Source: Steromphala cineraria
Taxonomy: Eukaryota; Mollusca; Gastropoda; Trochida; Trochidae
Assembly: GCA_916613615.1 (NCBI GenBank)
Contig: OU744720.1
Span: 68,960,471 to 69,024,470 of the forward strand
Reading direction: 5' to 3'
Length of the DNA: 64,000 nt
Below the pieces are notes generated by a model, which saw only the letters and a list, made by a program, of their open reading frames with translations, did no database searches and was not told where the DNA came from. The stretch's first letter is position 1. Each line of letters opens with the position of its first letter. The position numbers and the translations under genes were made by a program. Positions 26,001 through 38,800 of the stretch are shown here, piece by piece.

Positions 26001-26146
26001 CAGTTTATAGGTTCAAAACTACAATATATGTAGGTCGGGGGTAGTCATCATAATGATAAAAGAGCCTTTTATGTCATATATGTGTACGCAAAATAAACCT
26101 GATGGGTAAGTAGGGATTGAAACAAGCAGCTGACATAGTCGAGCTA
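23091..26146. other. Non-coding sequence, nothing recognised
   Basis: AT-rich sequence with only short scattered open frames (for example 25071-25289, a hydrophobic 72-codon frame without family likeness). No inverted-repeat ends or matches to other parts of the window were seen. Confidence 0.5.
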
Positions 26147-26399
26147 TATCCCCCGCAAATTGCACAATATGTGTAAGTTTTCCTTTTCATATTGATGATT
26201 AATTTTTGTCGCACAAAATAATAAAAAATTTCCATGAATGAAACTATTCTAATAAAAAAAACTCAATCATACCAACTTTATGTTCACTGTTGGGCATAAT
26301 TCGAGTTTACTGACAAAATTAAAATCAAACGAATGAATTTATGTATTATGTATTTGGATCTCCTAGATCAATTTGATCATATTTAAACAAACATATTTT

Positions 26400-27160
26400 C
26401 AAAACTGTTCTTCATGACACACCTTCATATGATTTTGTATCTCCATAACAAATTTGATGATTATATATAGTTTAGTTGTGAGATAGACAGGACTTGTAAC
26501 AGATTTCCAACAGAGTCCTCCTTTTTTGCCAAAAAAGGCAAAATTTTGTAAAATTATTTTCAAAATTGTTCTTCATGACACACCTTCAGATGATTTTGTA
26601 TCTTCATATCAAATTTGATCAATATGTGATGATTAGTTTAGAAGTTATGAGCCGGACAGGACTTGTAACAGTTTTCCAACAGAGTCCTAATTTTTTGCCA
26701 AAAAAGACAAAATTTTATAAAAATATTTTCAAAATTGTTCTTCATGACACACCTTCAGATGATTCTGTATCTTCATATCAAACTTTATCAATATGTGAAG
26801 ATTAGTTTAGAAGTTATGAGCCGGACAGGACTTGTAACAGTTTTCCAACAGAGTCCTCATTTTTTGCCAAAAAAGGCAAACATTTATAAAAATATTTTCA
26901 AAATTTTTCTTCATGACACACCTTCAGATGATTATGTATGTTCATATCAAATTTTATCAATTTGTGATGATTAGTTTAGAAGTTTTGAGCCGGACGGGAC
27001 TTATAACAGATTTCTTACAAAATTTACCACTTTTTCTCCAAAATCCTAATATTTTATGTAGATTTTCAGAAAATTGTTTCTCAAGACACATTATTACATG
27101 TTTCTTCATGTCCATTACTGACAAATTTGAATTGAAATGGTTGATTAGTTAGAAAGTTAT
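26400..27160 (+). repeat. Tandem array of ~169-bp units (4-5 copies)
   Basis: The units share CATGACACACCTTCAGATGA and a GAGCCGGACAGGACTTGTAAC-like segment, with the last unit most diverged. Unit starts can be anchored at 26407, 26568, 26737, 26906 and 27076. Inner units resemble each other more than the outer ones, as expected from expansion in the middle of an array. Confidence 0.9.
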
Positions 27161-27180
27161 GAGCCGGACACAAAGTGTAA

Positions 27181-27214
27181 CGGACGGACGGACGGACGGA
27201 CGGACGGACGGACG
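27181..27214 (+). repeat. (CGGA)n tetranucleotide microsatellite
   Basis: About 8.5 perfect CGGA units between the tandem core and the right arm of the pearl-like element. Confidence 0.95.
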
Positions 27215-27259
27215 GTACCCATTTTAATACCCACCGTAACTTCGTTGTTGCGGGGGATA

Positions 27260-30200
27260 AAAAGTCAATATCATACATGTGTCTCCCGTTGGACTGAAGA
27301 AAGTTCTTCCGATCAAAAGCAGAGTGTATCCTACTGTTCAAATGACATTTTAAATGAGATTGAATAATAATTGAATAAACAAGAATAAGCCTTGATAAGT
27401 CAGTGATTGTTTTGCAAAAGATTTATTTTTCAACTGCACACGACTGCAACTGCAACTGGTGTATAAAATAGATGTATAAATAATTCGATACCTAACAGAT
27501 GATGCTTAAAGAATTTCCAGGGGCGGATTCCTACTCTTTATCCCACACTATGGTGTTATGACAACAGTTAAGTTTGTTTTGAGCTAAAGAGGATTTGATG
27601 ACATGCACTGTTTTGAGAACAATCACAGCCTCATTCAGAATCCCACAGCTTAGAATCAGTAAATGGTGAGAGATTCCTCAAGAGACTTCTTTCCTTCAAA
27701 ATATCCTGAAATGGTTTTAGTCTACGTTGTCATTAAGCCTTTATCTCTCTAAGATTCATATACGCGATAGACCAGTTTTTTGTATTTGTTAGCAGTATTG
27801 TAAATCAGTGTCTTATTTTACAGTTAAATGATAAATATGAACATGTTAACACAGTAAATTAGAATGCATATAGGCACTTATAAATTGTGATTGTCATTCC
27901 TTGTTTCATTTTGTTTAACACCATCATTGTCTGATATACTGATTTCGACACATTCTTTATCAATATCGTAACATTGAAGCATGGTAATTAGATTAAGCAC
28001 AAATTGTATTTTACTAGCTGACACATTGAATATAAAATTCTTCCTTATCGTCATTACAGAACAATACATACATTGTAAATGTATTGTGTTGCTTTGAAAG
28101 AAAGTTCAATATACAGTAGATTTATAAGGAATAGAAAAAAGATACCTATTGGTATTTATAATGATTGTGACAGGAGAGTGATTTGATAGCTCCTGATATG
28201 GCGTTGGAACATTGAACATTGTTTTCTGCTCTGTTCAGAGTGATTCAAGCCTGTTATCCATAGATATTTAATAACTGTTGAGTGAAACGTGCATTAGTAA
28301 TCTTAATTTTAATAATTTAGCTTTACCATATTGCAGATCTAATTGCACGTTTAGTATTTCTTCATGGGGTACACTTGACAACGTTCAAACTATCTGGATT
28401 TGACGTATCAAGTTTTCTTTTGCTTTTCTGCGTATTGCTTGCAGGGAGGTTGACAATTGTGCTTCCAACCAACAATAAAGATAGGTTTGTGGTTAGCCAC
28501 CAACTGCTATATACCTGTTTATATTCTTCATGAGGAAGAATATATGTTTGCATTTTTAGAAACGCAAAGGTGTTATAAAAAATATAACTATCCATGTTGC
28601 AGAGATGTTTGCACTAACTGATGTCATAATACTAAGCAACATTATGAGCTACCGAGTAAACGGAGCATATTTATCTAAAACATGTTCTTTTTTCCAGATT
28701 TTATTATTATGTTCTTATCATACTCCACTGGTGGAGTTAAACAGGATTCATGTACCTTTTTGACGCAAATAGTATGAAGGAGTATATAATTGATGTTTTG
28801 GTCTCTGTTATCTCAAGAAATATAAACTAAATGCTTCAAATTTGTTTGATCGATCAAATGCAAGAAACGTCAATTGCATAAAGGATTTGGGAGATAACAG
28901 ATTTCATAAGTATGATGATACATGTGGTCCTAACTTTTTTACATTTTTGTATTATTGTCTATACACTCTCTGTATTGGATCATTAATTTGCCCCTTGTTT
29001 ATAGGACTCATTGCCTTTTTGAATCGTTATAAACAATGGCATGTTTGATATATATTTGATTACTTTTAACCGTATTGAATGTTATTCATACCAACTCTAT
29101 GATACCAATTAGTTTTATTCAATTTTTATATAAAAGCACAATTGTGTTAACAGAGAAATTCCTGCAGATGTATGTTGATGCTTGTGCAAAATCACTCAAG
29201 CAAGTATTTTTGAGATAGATGTAAACTCTTCGAAGAAGAACCAAGGTCCGCCATCTTGAATCTGTTAAATATATCCATGTTCTTCAGTGGAACCACAAGG
29301 GGTATAATTGATGCTCCTCTGCACCGAAGTCCAGCTCATCAACTACAACAATATTTGTTTTTAGACTGGTGCGTCTTGTAAGCTCATGTGGTACTAATAA
29401 ATTTCACACACTAATACTTTCATGTTAACCATATAGACACCCTCTTCAGAATCATAATACACATGTGAACTGATCAGTAATTGCAAGAGAAATTACTGTG
29501 TTGGAACACAATATGACAACACACCGTACAACATTTATATGAATATTAAAAACAACAACAGTAATTAAAACACCACTTTACAATAAAACAAATTTAATCA
29601 GTTGCCTGGCGTAAATGAACTTGTATCTACGTATCTAAATTCGATGGGTAATCGTTTTGCTGTATCACCAAAGTTCGTACTATAACAGTGTTATGTAGCT
29701 TTATATCCAAAATAATGTACACTAATATGACTTTTACTTCTGTACATATTAGTGACCGTGGAATGTTCAACTGAAGAATGTCTGTTTAACCAGGTCCTGT
29801 AAAATACATTAAATGTTGTTGATATCTCCTGAGGGATTTAACACTTCTAATGTTTTCTGAAGGCATATTACCACATTATCGGGGTCTTTTCTGAAATTAC
29901 ATTTGAATTATTTACCCTAACGGACTATATAATGCATAACATATACTTTTACACTACACATACTCACTAAAACCACAAGCTGATATGTAACCGTTTCTCA
30001 TTAGTGCCGGGTTCTTTTGCAAGGAGAATTGTATTTTCTAAGAAATCGGTTAAATGATGCATAATAAGTACATCATTTTCATTATCTTTTCTTCACAACA
30101 ATGTAAAGGTTATAACTACTGAATTATTTAAGAGCAGATACTTATAAATAATAAATAATAAATTCAGTGCTTGAAGTGTGTAATTTGCAGGCAGACAAAT

Positions 30201-31562
30201 TATTATAATGTTGTTATAACTACATATATGTATGATGTTATAAAATTTGTCTCAATTTGTAAGTTATCATGATGTGTTATTTATGATACTAAATTTAAAC
30301 AATAACCATTTTTAATTTATTGGAAAACATGCTGACTGTTTGTAGTTATTATTATATGTATCAAGGTGACAAGCTACAAATTTGAGAATGCTAGGATACC
30401 TGTACCAATTACTGCATAAATTATAAAATGATTCTGTTTACAAACTTGTATAAGTCTCACACCAGAGAGGTAGGACCCAGTTTTGACACCCTAGGCACCT
30501 TTTGATTGTTTCTTTCTCCTTCATAGATTTAGACTGAACTATTTTTTGAAATGACATCAATTTTTTTCAAACACACTGGACACCTACCATCTGTTTTTTT
30601 ATGATTAATTAAAGTGATTTTTTAGACACACGGTCAAATAAGGTACTTATACTTTGCGATTGATTCTTCGAGTAACCGTTGTATTTCCCTTTCTGATGGG
30701 TTGAGCCCATTTTAGCTTTATTCTTTTGTAAATGAATTATTAAAATTTCACACATTTCAGCAATAAATGAGATTTATCAGACAGCATGTAACGAAATACC
30801 CAAACGTTTGCATTGACTTATTGACAATTATACACATACAAGGGAATCCTCTAAATACTCCATGAAAGAGCTTTGTATATTTTATTGCCGTTCATTTTCC
30901 TTGATATAGTTATTTCATGAATTTGATCTTACCAAGAGATCAGTTATTAGACTTTGAGATAGAGGTGTGTAGACAACGTGTTTTGGAAAACTATTTGAAG
31001 ATATCATACAGGAAAGATATTAACTATTTGAATCCATGATCAAAGATTTTATCAAAGATAAGTCTCTTCGAAAATAAATGAATCTGGAATCCAAGGAAAG
31101 CCTCATAAGATGTAAGGCAGGTTTAAAGTGATAGCCTCATTGTTTGACAGATTACCAACATTTTTAAGGTTCGTGTGTGCGAACATCAAACGAAAATTCA
31201 ATCCTTGATGATAAACAGAATATTGATGTTTGCTGGAACTATATCTGACTGCAACTTCAAGGAAATGTGCGTAGCTCAACACATCCTATTTCGTTGCAAA
31301 GAAAATGATGTAATGAATGTCCTGAGTGACATGACACAACAAAAATAACCACAGAGTAAAAGGACGGATAATACTCTGCTTAGTACCTGCATTTCATATC
31401 AAACATACTTATAATATTACGCTCTTTATAGAGTAGGTTTTGAAACAAAACCTTTATGTGTATACGTCTAATGTGCAAAAAAAAACATTATAGTTTTTTC
31501 ACAAATGCTGAATAACTGGTAGGGTGAATGAAATGCAACATCTTTCAGAAAAGGATAATATA
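27260..31562. other. Non-coding sequence, nothing recognised
   Basis: A long AT-rich stretch without a supportable gene, element ends or window-internal repeats. Short open frames (27878-28069 minus, 28362-28595 minus, 28842-29048 plus) show no family motifs. Confidence 0.5.
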
Positions 31563-32064
31563 CACTCAGGGGCAAAAGAAACTATACGAACTTTTCAAAA
31601 GAGTACTAAACAAAATCCTGTGTAACCGAAATGCGACTACGAACCCTTGTGATAGACACATCGGTTGTGAATAAGTACTCAACAATTTAAAACATCAAAG
31701 CATGCTACTGATATGACTGTCCAAATACACGAGAGATCCCAAAACAGCTTTTTCAATGTTATTATAACATCTTTTTTTTAAAATTTGATGAATTAAAGAT
31801 GTTATCACTGTAAAAAAAATTGATAGAAATTAATTTGTTCGTGTATTTTGTCTGTACGTTGGTTTAAGCACAAGTAAAAGGGCCATTTTCACTATCTTAT
31901 TGCGTCTAGTTAAGGAGATTTTCGGAGAGGCGTGCTTTTCAAAAGTGTAAACAGATATAGCTTTGAAATTAAAAATTCAATTAGCTCTTGAAGACACGAA
32001 ACTATCACTCGTTGCTTAACCTATCATGCATATTATATGGCATCGTTTCTTTTGCTCCTGAGCG
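31563..32064. mobile_element. Tc1/mariner-type MITE, ~0.5 kb
   Basis: The left end CACTCAGGGGCAAAAGAAAC at 31563 and the reverse complement of the right end (CGCTCAGGAGCAAAAGAAAC, ending at 32064) form imperfect ~22-26 bp inverted repeats. A TA precedes the left end; the right flank is not a clear TA, so the target duplication may have decayed. The interior has no transposase frame. The end sequence shares the AAAAGAAA core with the two Tc1-like elements in this window, suggesting mobilisation by a related transposase. Confidence 0.75.
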
Positions 32065-35000
32065 ACTGTGCAGATGTTGATATATGGATGCAAATGAAAA
32101 CATGTGAAAGCAAAGTTTGAGCAAAGCACGTGCAAACTGGTTATGTTATTTTAATTATCCAATTATCTTTATTTTGCTCATATTGTCATATCTTATATAA
32201 AAGGATGACGTAGTGACATTCAAACACAATTTAAAAAATAATACATTTATTCAGTTAATACAGTCAGATTCATTTTTGAAGTAAAGATCCCTCAGTACAG
32301 TGGTTAAGAAGAATTAAGCTGATTTACACACTTTTCATTTGAATATTCAATTCTTTTACCCCAACTTATAGTGTAAATAATACAGATATTTCGATAGCAA
32401 GGGTGACTAGATATCTGAATCTCTATAGGATCAAACTACTTTTTGACTGGTTTTCACTTTCAAACTATCTGCAAATAGATTATCTATTCACATATATATG
32501 GTATTGTGAAATTACAAGCAAACACAATATTTTAAACGAAACCAATTCCTGTGAGGCAAATATTGTTAAAATATATGAATCACACACGGTCTTATTTACA
32601 GGATAGTCTATACAGCAAACCACTAATTAGGCCCAGGAGCTTAAATTTACGGAATTAGATTTTTGTAGCATACTCCTACGCATCATTTTTGCGTACTCGT
32701 CTTTTCTACTTCTGAAGATATGTGATATGTCTGGATATGATGATAAAACATTAATAAAACTTGACAGAGATTTTATTAAAATGTAATTGTAGGAATAAGA
32801 TGTTTGTAGTAGTTTAATTTGAGTAAGTCAAAAACTACTCTCATTTTTCACACTTTTTGTCTAGATTTAATAAGGCACCATTGACCTTTGTTGATTTTAT
32901 GAGTTAACAATATCACATCTGAATTGTGACCCAAAGTTTACACATCGAGCTATGGTATCAACGATCAATACACACTCTGTCAACATACATGTATGTCAAT
33001 AGAGATATATCTATTCAGTTGTTAACCATATGATTAAACCATATAATTTGTAATATATCAATATTGACAACTTCACAGTTTTGTTCGTAGGCAGTATTGT
33101 TTCGTTTCCCCGGAAAATTTACTGAAATGTCACACGATGCATCACTTTCATAATAATTTTCAGATGTAAAACACGAAACCTTAAATTTTGTCAGAAGTAG
33201 AATCATCTGTCACTTTATATGATTATAAAACGACGTTTTGACGCAATACAGTTTATTGTTTAGTTAATGATGATTACTTCATTGCAGAGTGGTAATGAAG
33301 AAACAAAGATATCTCACTTTCTCCAACTTAAAAGCACTGTTAATAGTATAATATGGTATAACATGTCTTCAAAATCTGAAATGCAAAATGGCAAGGCGTT
33401 ACATGTTTATTGACAAAAGGTTGTAACTGAAATTAATCAAGAATACTCTTTTCAGTCAACTGAACGAAACATGGTTACAGATATTTGTTATATCTTTTAG
33501 TCTTAATATATTTGGTTAATATGAACATATTGCGTACATATTTCGGTTGTTGTATCACTCGGTTCAAAAATGTACGAGCATTTGCATCATAAGATAGGAT
33601 GAGCTGAATTAAATGTCTCAATCTGAACATAAGAATATGAAATTTTTTTGTGTGCTTACCAAAATAATAACTTTTGATCCAGCGTGGAGGCATTCGACAA
33701 CAGAGGCGTACCCATTTTATGTAACACAAATAATACATAACAACACCTAATCAACGTCTCTCAAATGTCTATTTCACTTTAACTAGTAGAGCATTTGGGA
33801 AACAAAACCATAAATCAGGATCAATGAGCTTGTTTTTGATACATATTCTCCTGTTGCCTCATTAGCTGAGATGTTTGTTAGTACAACGAAATTGGGTAAG
33901 TGCCTATATCTTTACAAAATGCGTATTTATATCTTCATCACCACAAACGAAGGTTTCTCTACGTCCAAATACACAGAATTTTGAAAAATATCCAGCACTA
34001 CTAATTTCCTGTAACTTATCATATTCTGGTACAGTTTTATGTTGAAAAAGTCATTACAAATAACATAAAAACATTGCTACAGATACAACTTTGTTTTAGG
34101 TAATGATATGTTAACCAGACATAATATATAATGACATTAGAGTAGAAGGATGGCTATACAAATGTTGAGTTAAAATTCCAAGAAAAGATTACAAATGACA
34201 GTATTAAGGAGCATTGGAATTGTTAAGCGAAGAGACACTGTTTATTTTACAAAGCCAATGTATTTCATGCGTCTATATATTTTTTATGAATCTCAGAGAG
34301 AATAAAAATGTAACGGATGATTCATTCGATAGCTTTATTAACTGACACAAATGCATGTTTACCATGTATACAAATCTTTTGTTATTTGTTTGGGTTGATT
34401 TGGCTGTAAATAGCTTGTATTCAGGAATTATTTTCACACAAACTCTATTTTGAAAAACCTCAAATAAATATCACGGACGGGGAATAAACTTACACTTTCG
34501 ACTTCTCATTGTTTTCAAAAGTATTCTCAAAAACTTTCCTAAAATGCCTTACAAATGTAGGCTGATGAAGATTCTACAATTGGTCAAATACTTATGACAA
34601 TGACAGGTAAATGCTATTTGTAAGGGTGTATGATCAATGGAATCCCAACCAATGTTTGTTATCAATTACCAATTAATGTATTAAACATCATTGATTATCG
34701 TTGATCAAATTGTATTAATAAAGTAAATGACAAGATTGCAAATCTAATATTTTAACTAGAAAATGATTTCATTCTTCCCTTTCCAAATCTAATCAATACA
34801 TTTTGGTGATTTTTTACACCGCAACAGTTATCTTTCTTTATTAAGATATATTAAACCCTAATACACTCAATCACAACATTTATTGATCAGTTATAATAAC
34901 GGATAGCTTAACTTTTAGTCCTCAGCTATCATTATTGAACATATGTAAAACTTTTCTGTCATTAGGGTTGCAGTACCTTTATTCCAGTTCTGAAGAAATA

Positions 35001-35604
35001 TTTTTTTCTTGGTTGTGCAGATGATTCACTTTGGCAAAGACCTTATTGTCATATATATTCGCGGAAGACAAATAAGCACGTCCATATGACATAGATATCA
35101 GTTACATAACCGTTCAAACAGTATCAACTCGTAGATAGCATTCTGACTTCTTTAGATAACTACATTTGAGTAACAGTAAATATATAATTGAAAACAATAT
35201 TTGGAGAAGTATAGTTCATGATAATGTCCTTCTCTAAACGACATTGTTGTTCTATGTCTGATTGAAATCAGATCAAACCTATTCCTCCTGCAGTATTAGA
35301 TATTTTAACAGAGTTATGGTTATCAGAGTCCATGGGATATGAGTGTTGGGTTTAGTACCATTGTCACGGAGGTGTTCGATGGCATTTATAGGGGCTGTGA
35401 GAAGGGGTTAGATGCTTGCAAAAGATTACATCCATCAATAAATGCTGAGATTGTGATTTTAATACATATGGTTCTGTTGCTCGTTGTAACATAAACTTTA
35501 CCAAGGACAAGGACAAATAAGGCATTGTACAAAACATTTATTAAACGTTTTTTTTATTAATTTCACTATTTCTATTCGGATACCATTGAAACCTCTCTTG
35601 CTGC
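32065..35604. other. Non-coding sequence, nothing recognised
   Basis: AT-rich sequence without recognisable gene, RNA gene or element ends. The short frames at 32403-32606, 33015-33206 and 33475-33738 have no family likeness. Confidence 0.5.
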
Positions 35605-35689
35605 ATGATTTCATATGTTGTTTTCAAATTGATGCATAAGCAGTTGTGGTTTATAAAAAGTCCACTAGTTTTCTTCAGGATACAAGTAA

Positions 35690-35800
35690 TTTATTCTCCT
35701 TCAATAGTGTGTGAAGAGAAATGCTGTGTAACATCTTATCAGACTCCTGCTGGTGTTTGTGTTGTAACTGTATCTTGCCTGCTGATTGACGAGGCACGCA
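35690..35800 (+). repeat. Short diverged duplication D, copy 1
   Basis: This segment matches 43640-43750 in the same orientation (TTCTCCTTCA-GTGTGTGAAG..., then TGTTGTAACTGTATCT..., then TTGATTGACGAGGCA-type text). It sits immediately left of block A2 here, but between A2 and B2 at the other position. Confidence 0.65.
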
Positions 35801-35849
35801 TTCACTCAGAAAAGAAATAGAGGAATGACTATATTATGTAGAATATCTT

Positions 35850-38800
35850 CGTCGAAGGTCCGCTATAGAATATACTTAACATTAAACAGTAAATATATGT
35901 TCAAGGTACTCTGATTAAGTACAGTGTAGGATTATGATAAGTTTTTACTATATTTTTATCCATATAAATTTCAAGTCTTGTCTTCATAATTGTTTTTATA
36001 TCAATATAACACATTTGTATTTGCATTAGACTGGTTTGAACCCATATGCTCAGAGACAAGTAACGACAATAAAGAAACAATAAAGAAATGTTCGCAATCC
36101 ACCTCATTTCGATGTTTTGTTTGATTCCTGCAAGGGGCTAGGCCAAAAGTACTAAATCAAACATCTGGAGGAACGTGAGGCAGATAACTTGAGAAAACAG
36201 TGAAGAAAAATATATGTGTTATAGCCAAGAATATATTTGATCTTAATTGTTTTATGTTCCCATTGGTACTGGGCTCATCCAAAACAATCTTTACAACCTG
36301 AGAGTTTTATGCTCAATTTTGTCACAAGAATGATAACAAGTCTTTTCTTGCTCTTATGGCGAATGCAATGTCTCTAAATAATTGCTGTCAAATAAATTGC
36401 TAAATATTTTTAGTATGATACAGCTATACTGGTTAGAGTCAGGTCAAAGGTGTTCATTTTACCCTGCTCGAATCCGATGTGGTTATTGCTCCATTTCATA
36501 TTGTAGAAATGTGCTGTTCCAAGTATTGACAAGAACATTGAATCATTCGATTAAATTTGTGTGGTGTTGTTTAGTAGCTTGATTGTCAAAAGCATGATTT
36601 GATTCTCTGGGAAGTTACAGGAGGATGCACTCGCTTCAGATCAAGGTGTATTTTTGGAAGAGTGTTGACTCCCCACTAGTGATCTCGATGTAATAACATT
36701 ACTAGATAATGTAAACAAGTTTGAATAGTTATAAGTCATATAACCTTAGGGGTTCTAATAAAGCACTGCTGGTAAAAAGAATTAAAGCATCCCAAGCACG
36801 GTAACATACGAGTAAACTGATAAATTGTTGGCTTTGTATAGAAATATATACATATATAATAAAAATAGTTAGACTGAAGTGACTGACCTTTTTAACCCAA
36901 AGAAAGAACACAGCCTGTACTCTCCTAGGTCAATTATTTACCTCAGTATAATGACTAAAAGGATTATGTTGCTATATTTGCGCTCATCTTGGAATTAATT
37001 ATCAACTGCTTCTATTTATAATGAACATTGATTTCAATGAATGCCTTAACCCACAAAACCTATCTAAAGACACCATAGTCATCATTCAAAGGACATTTCC
37101 AGATTGAATTTTGTTGTTATAACAATATGGCTGCCATCTTGGTCGCCATCATCAATTGAACCTTTCAGTCCAACCTGTGGAATATTTACATATTTTTTAA
37201 TTCCTCATAACGGGACAAATGTATCACTCTTGATCCCCAGCAGACTCAAAATATAACGCATTTAAATATACATAGAAAATGCTTATTGGTAAAAGGATAT
37301 GTCAAAACAGAAAATAACCTAATCATTCTTTACATTAATTGATTCCATAACCATGACGAGCTTTTAAGGTGACAACACATGTACGCATATAATGGTTTAT
37401 TTATGTCTGGTGTAAGAGTAAGTTAATTGTTTTCATGTAACCTCGACTCCAGGATTATTTGACTATGTTTAAGGCGGACAGTTATTTACAATTAGATTGG
37501 CATGTTACATTGGGAACCAGACAGAGGTGTCATATAGAAAGATTAAAAGCACATGAATTTCATTTAATATCTATTCTTTCCCTGCAGAAAATGTCTACTA
37601 AAGTTTTAAAATTATCTATTCATATAACTTTATTCCTGAAGATATAAAAGTGTCTTAATATAAATCGTTTTCATTTGCTGGAGCGGCGAGTCAAATAAGT
37701 CGACCATTTTTAAGTTCACAAAAGAACTTATGAACAACGTTATTTGTCTGAAGATGTTTGTTCAAAGTTTGAATCAACATGATGAAAATAATTAGAGATT
37801 ATCAATAGATTTTGTCTTGGGATCGTAAATATCCTGCATTATGAATTAACCTTGTATTTTGCGAGCATGATGACTTCTCTATCTTGCTATGTCAATAAAG
37901 AACTTTTATTCGAAAAAAAGCCTGATCAAACAATGTTGATAGTTGACGTTGTTTAAAAGATCCGTGCGATGTAATATGCAAATGACATAGAGCAATGACA
38001 CTTGCAGTGAATTGTAAATAATTCCTATTTATAAATGCATTTTTAAAACTGTTATAGCTTCGTTGTCACGACTCAAACGCCTTAAGATTTAAATGAATAA
38101 AATTTCAACTTGTCTTTGGCGGGATCGATTAAATCCTGACATCATCGTGAGCCGGGCCTATCTCACGAAAGGGCATGCGTTGACACAAAGAACATGATAT
38201 ACAGCTAAACTATAAGATAGCATGTGGATTGTCTAACCAAAGCTAAACAAGCCATAGAAAGTAAAAAACAGTATATGGGAAAATTAATTGTTTGAATATG
38301 ACTTGAACTGCCTTTGGTACCTCTGAGTAAAATTATTTGCTGGGTTTCATTCAACTAACGTTAACAGTGTTTTCACTTCTTGGTCATACGGTTTTGTTAT
38401 CATTTCTTAAATTAATGTCAATGCAATGTATCATTTATAGTGTCTTGTCTGTTGCGGTTACTGAATGCATTCAAAATGTTAACGCTTGTGTCATTGGACT
38501 GTTCAAAAGAAGTTCTGACCTTGACCTTTAATATTTGCATCGGTTTCTGTATATGACCCTTAGTCGCGCCAAATGGACACCAAAAATACCCGTTGACTTT
38601 GTTCAATCTAATTACACGTTATACTAGCTTTAATGTATACATATGTATAAAGAACTGACTGATACCTTTGAATTAGACAATCTACTTAATACAAGCTGTT
38701 AGAATCGGTCAGTCTAGTTAAAACTAGCTGTAATATTTATGTTCAATAGGTCAAACATTAATCATTGATATTTATGCTCATAATGTGTAAAATGAAATCA

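Larger units (their letters stand above)
26147..27259 (+). mobile_element. Pearl/Helentron-associated-like element with tandem core and (CGGA)n, 1.1 kb
   Basis: A 12-bp perfect inverted repeat bounds the element: TATCCCCCGCAA at 26147-26158 and TTGCGGGGGATA at 27248-27259. The core is an array of five related units, with the GTTCTTCATGACACACC-type string recurring at 26407, 26568, 26737, 26906 and (diverged) 27076, giving spacings of 161, 169, 169 and 170 bp. A pure CGGA tetranucleotide run follows (27181-27214), then a short tail. Left arm, ~160-170 bp tandem core, ACGG-type microsatellite and right arm is the described layout of bivalve pearl elements. It is non-autonomous; the overlapping open frames at 26566-27152 merely reflect the repeats. 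Confidence 0.85.

Noticed and set aside
26566..27152. Three overlapping ~79-codon frames repeated in tandem
   Set aside because: They are the same tandem unit of the pearl-like element read repeatedly; not genes.
26400..27160. Regular repeats resembling a CRISPR array
   Set aside because: Units of about 169 bp repeat as a whole with no unique spacers, in a eukaryotic element with inverted ends.
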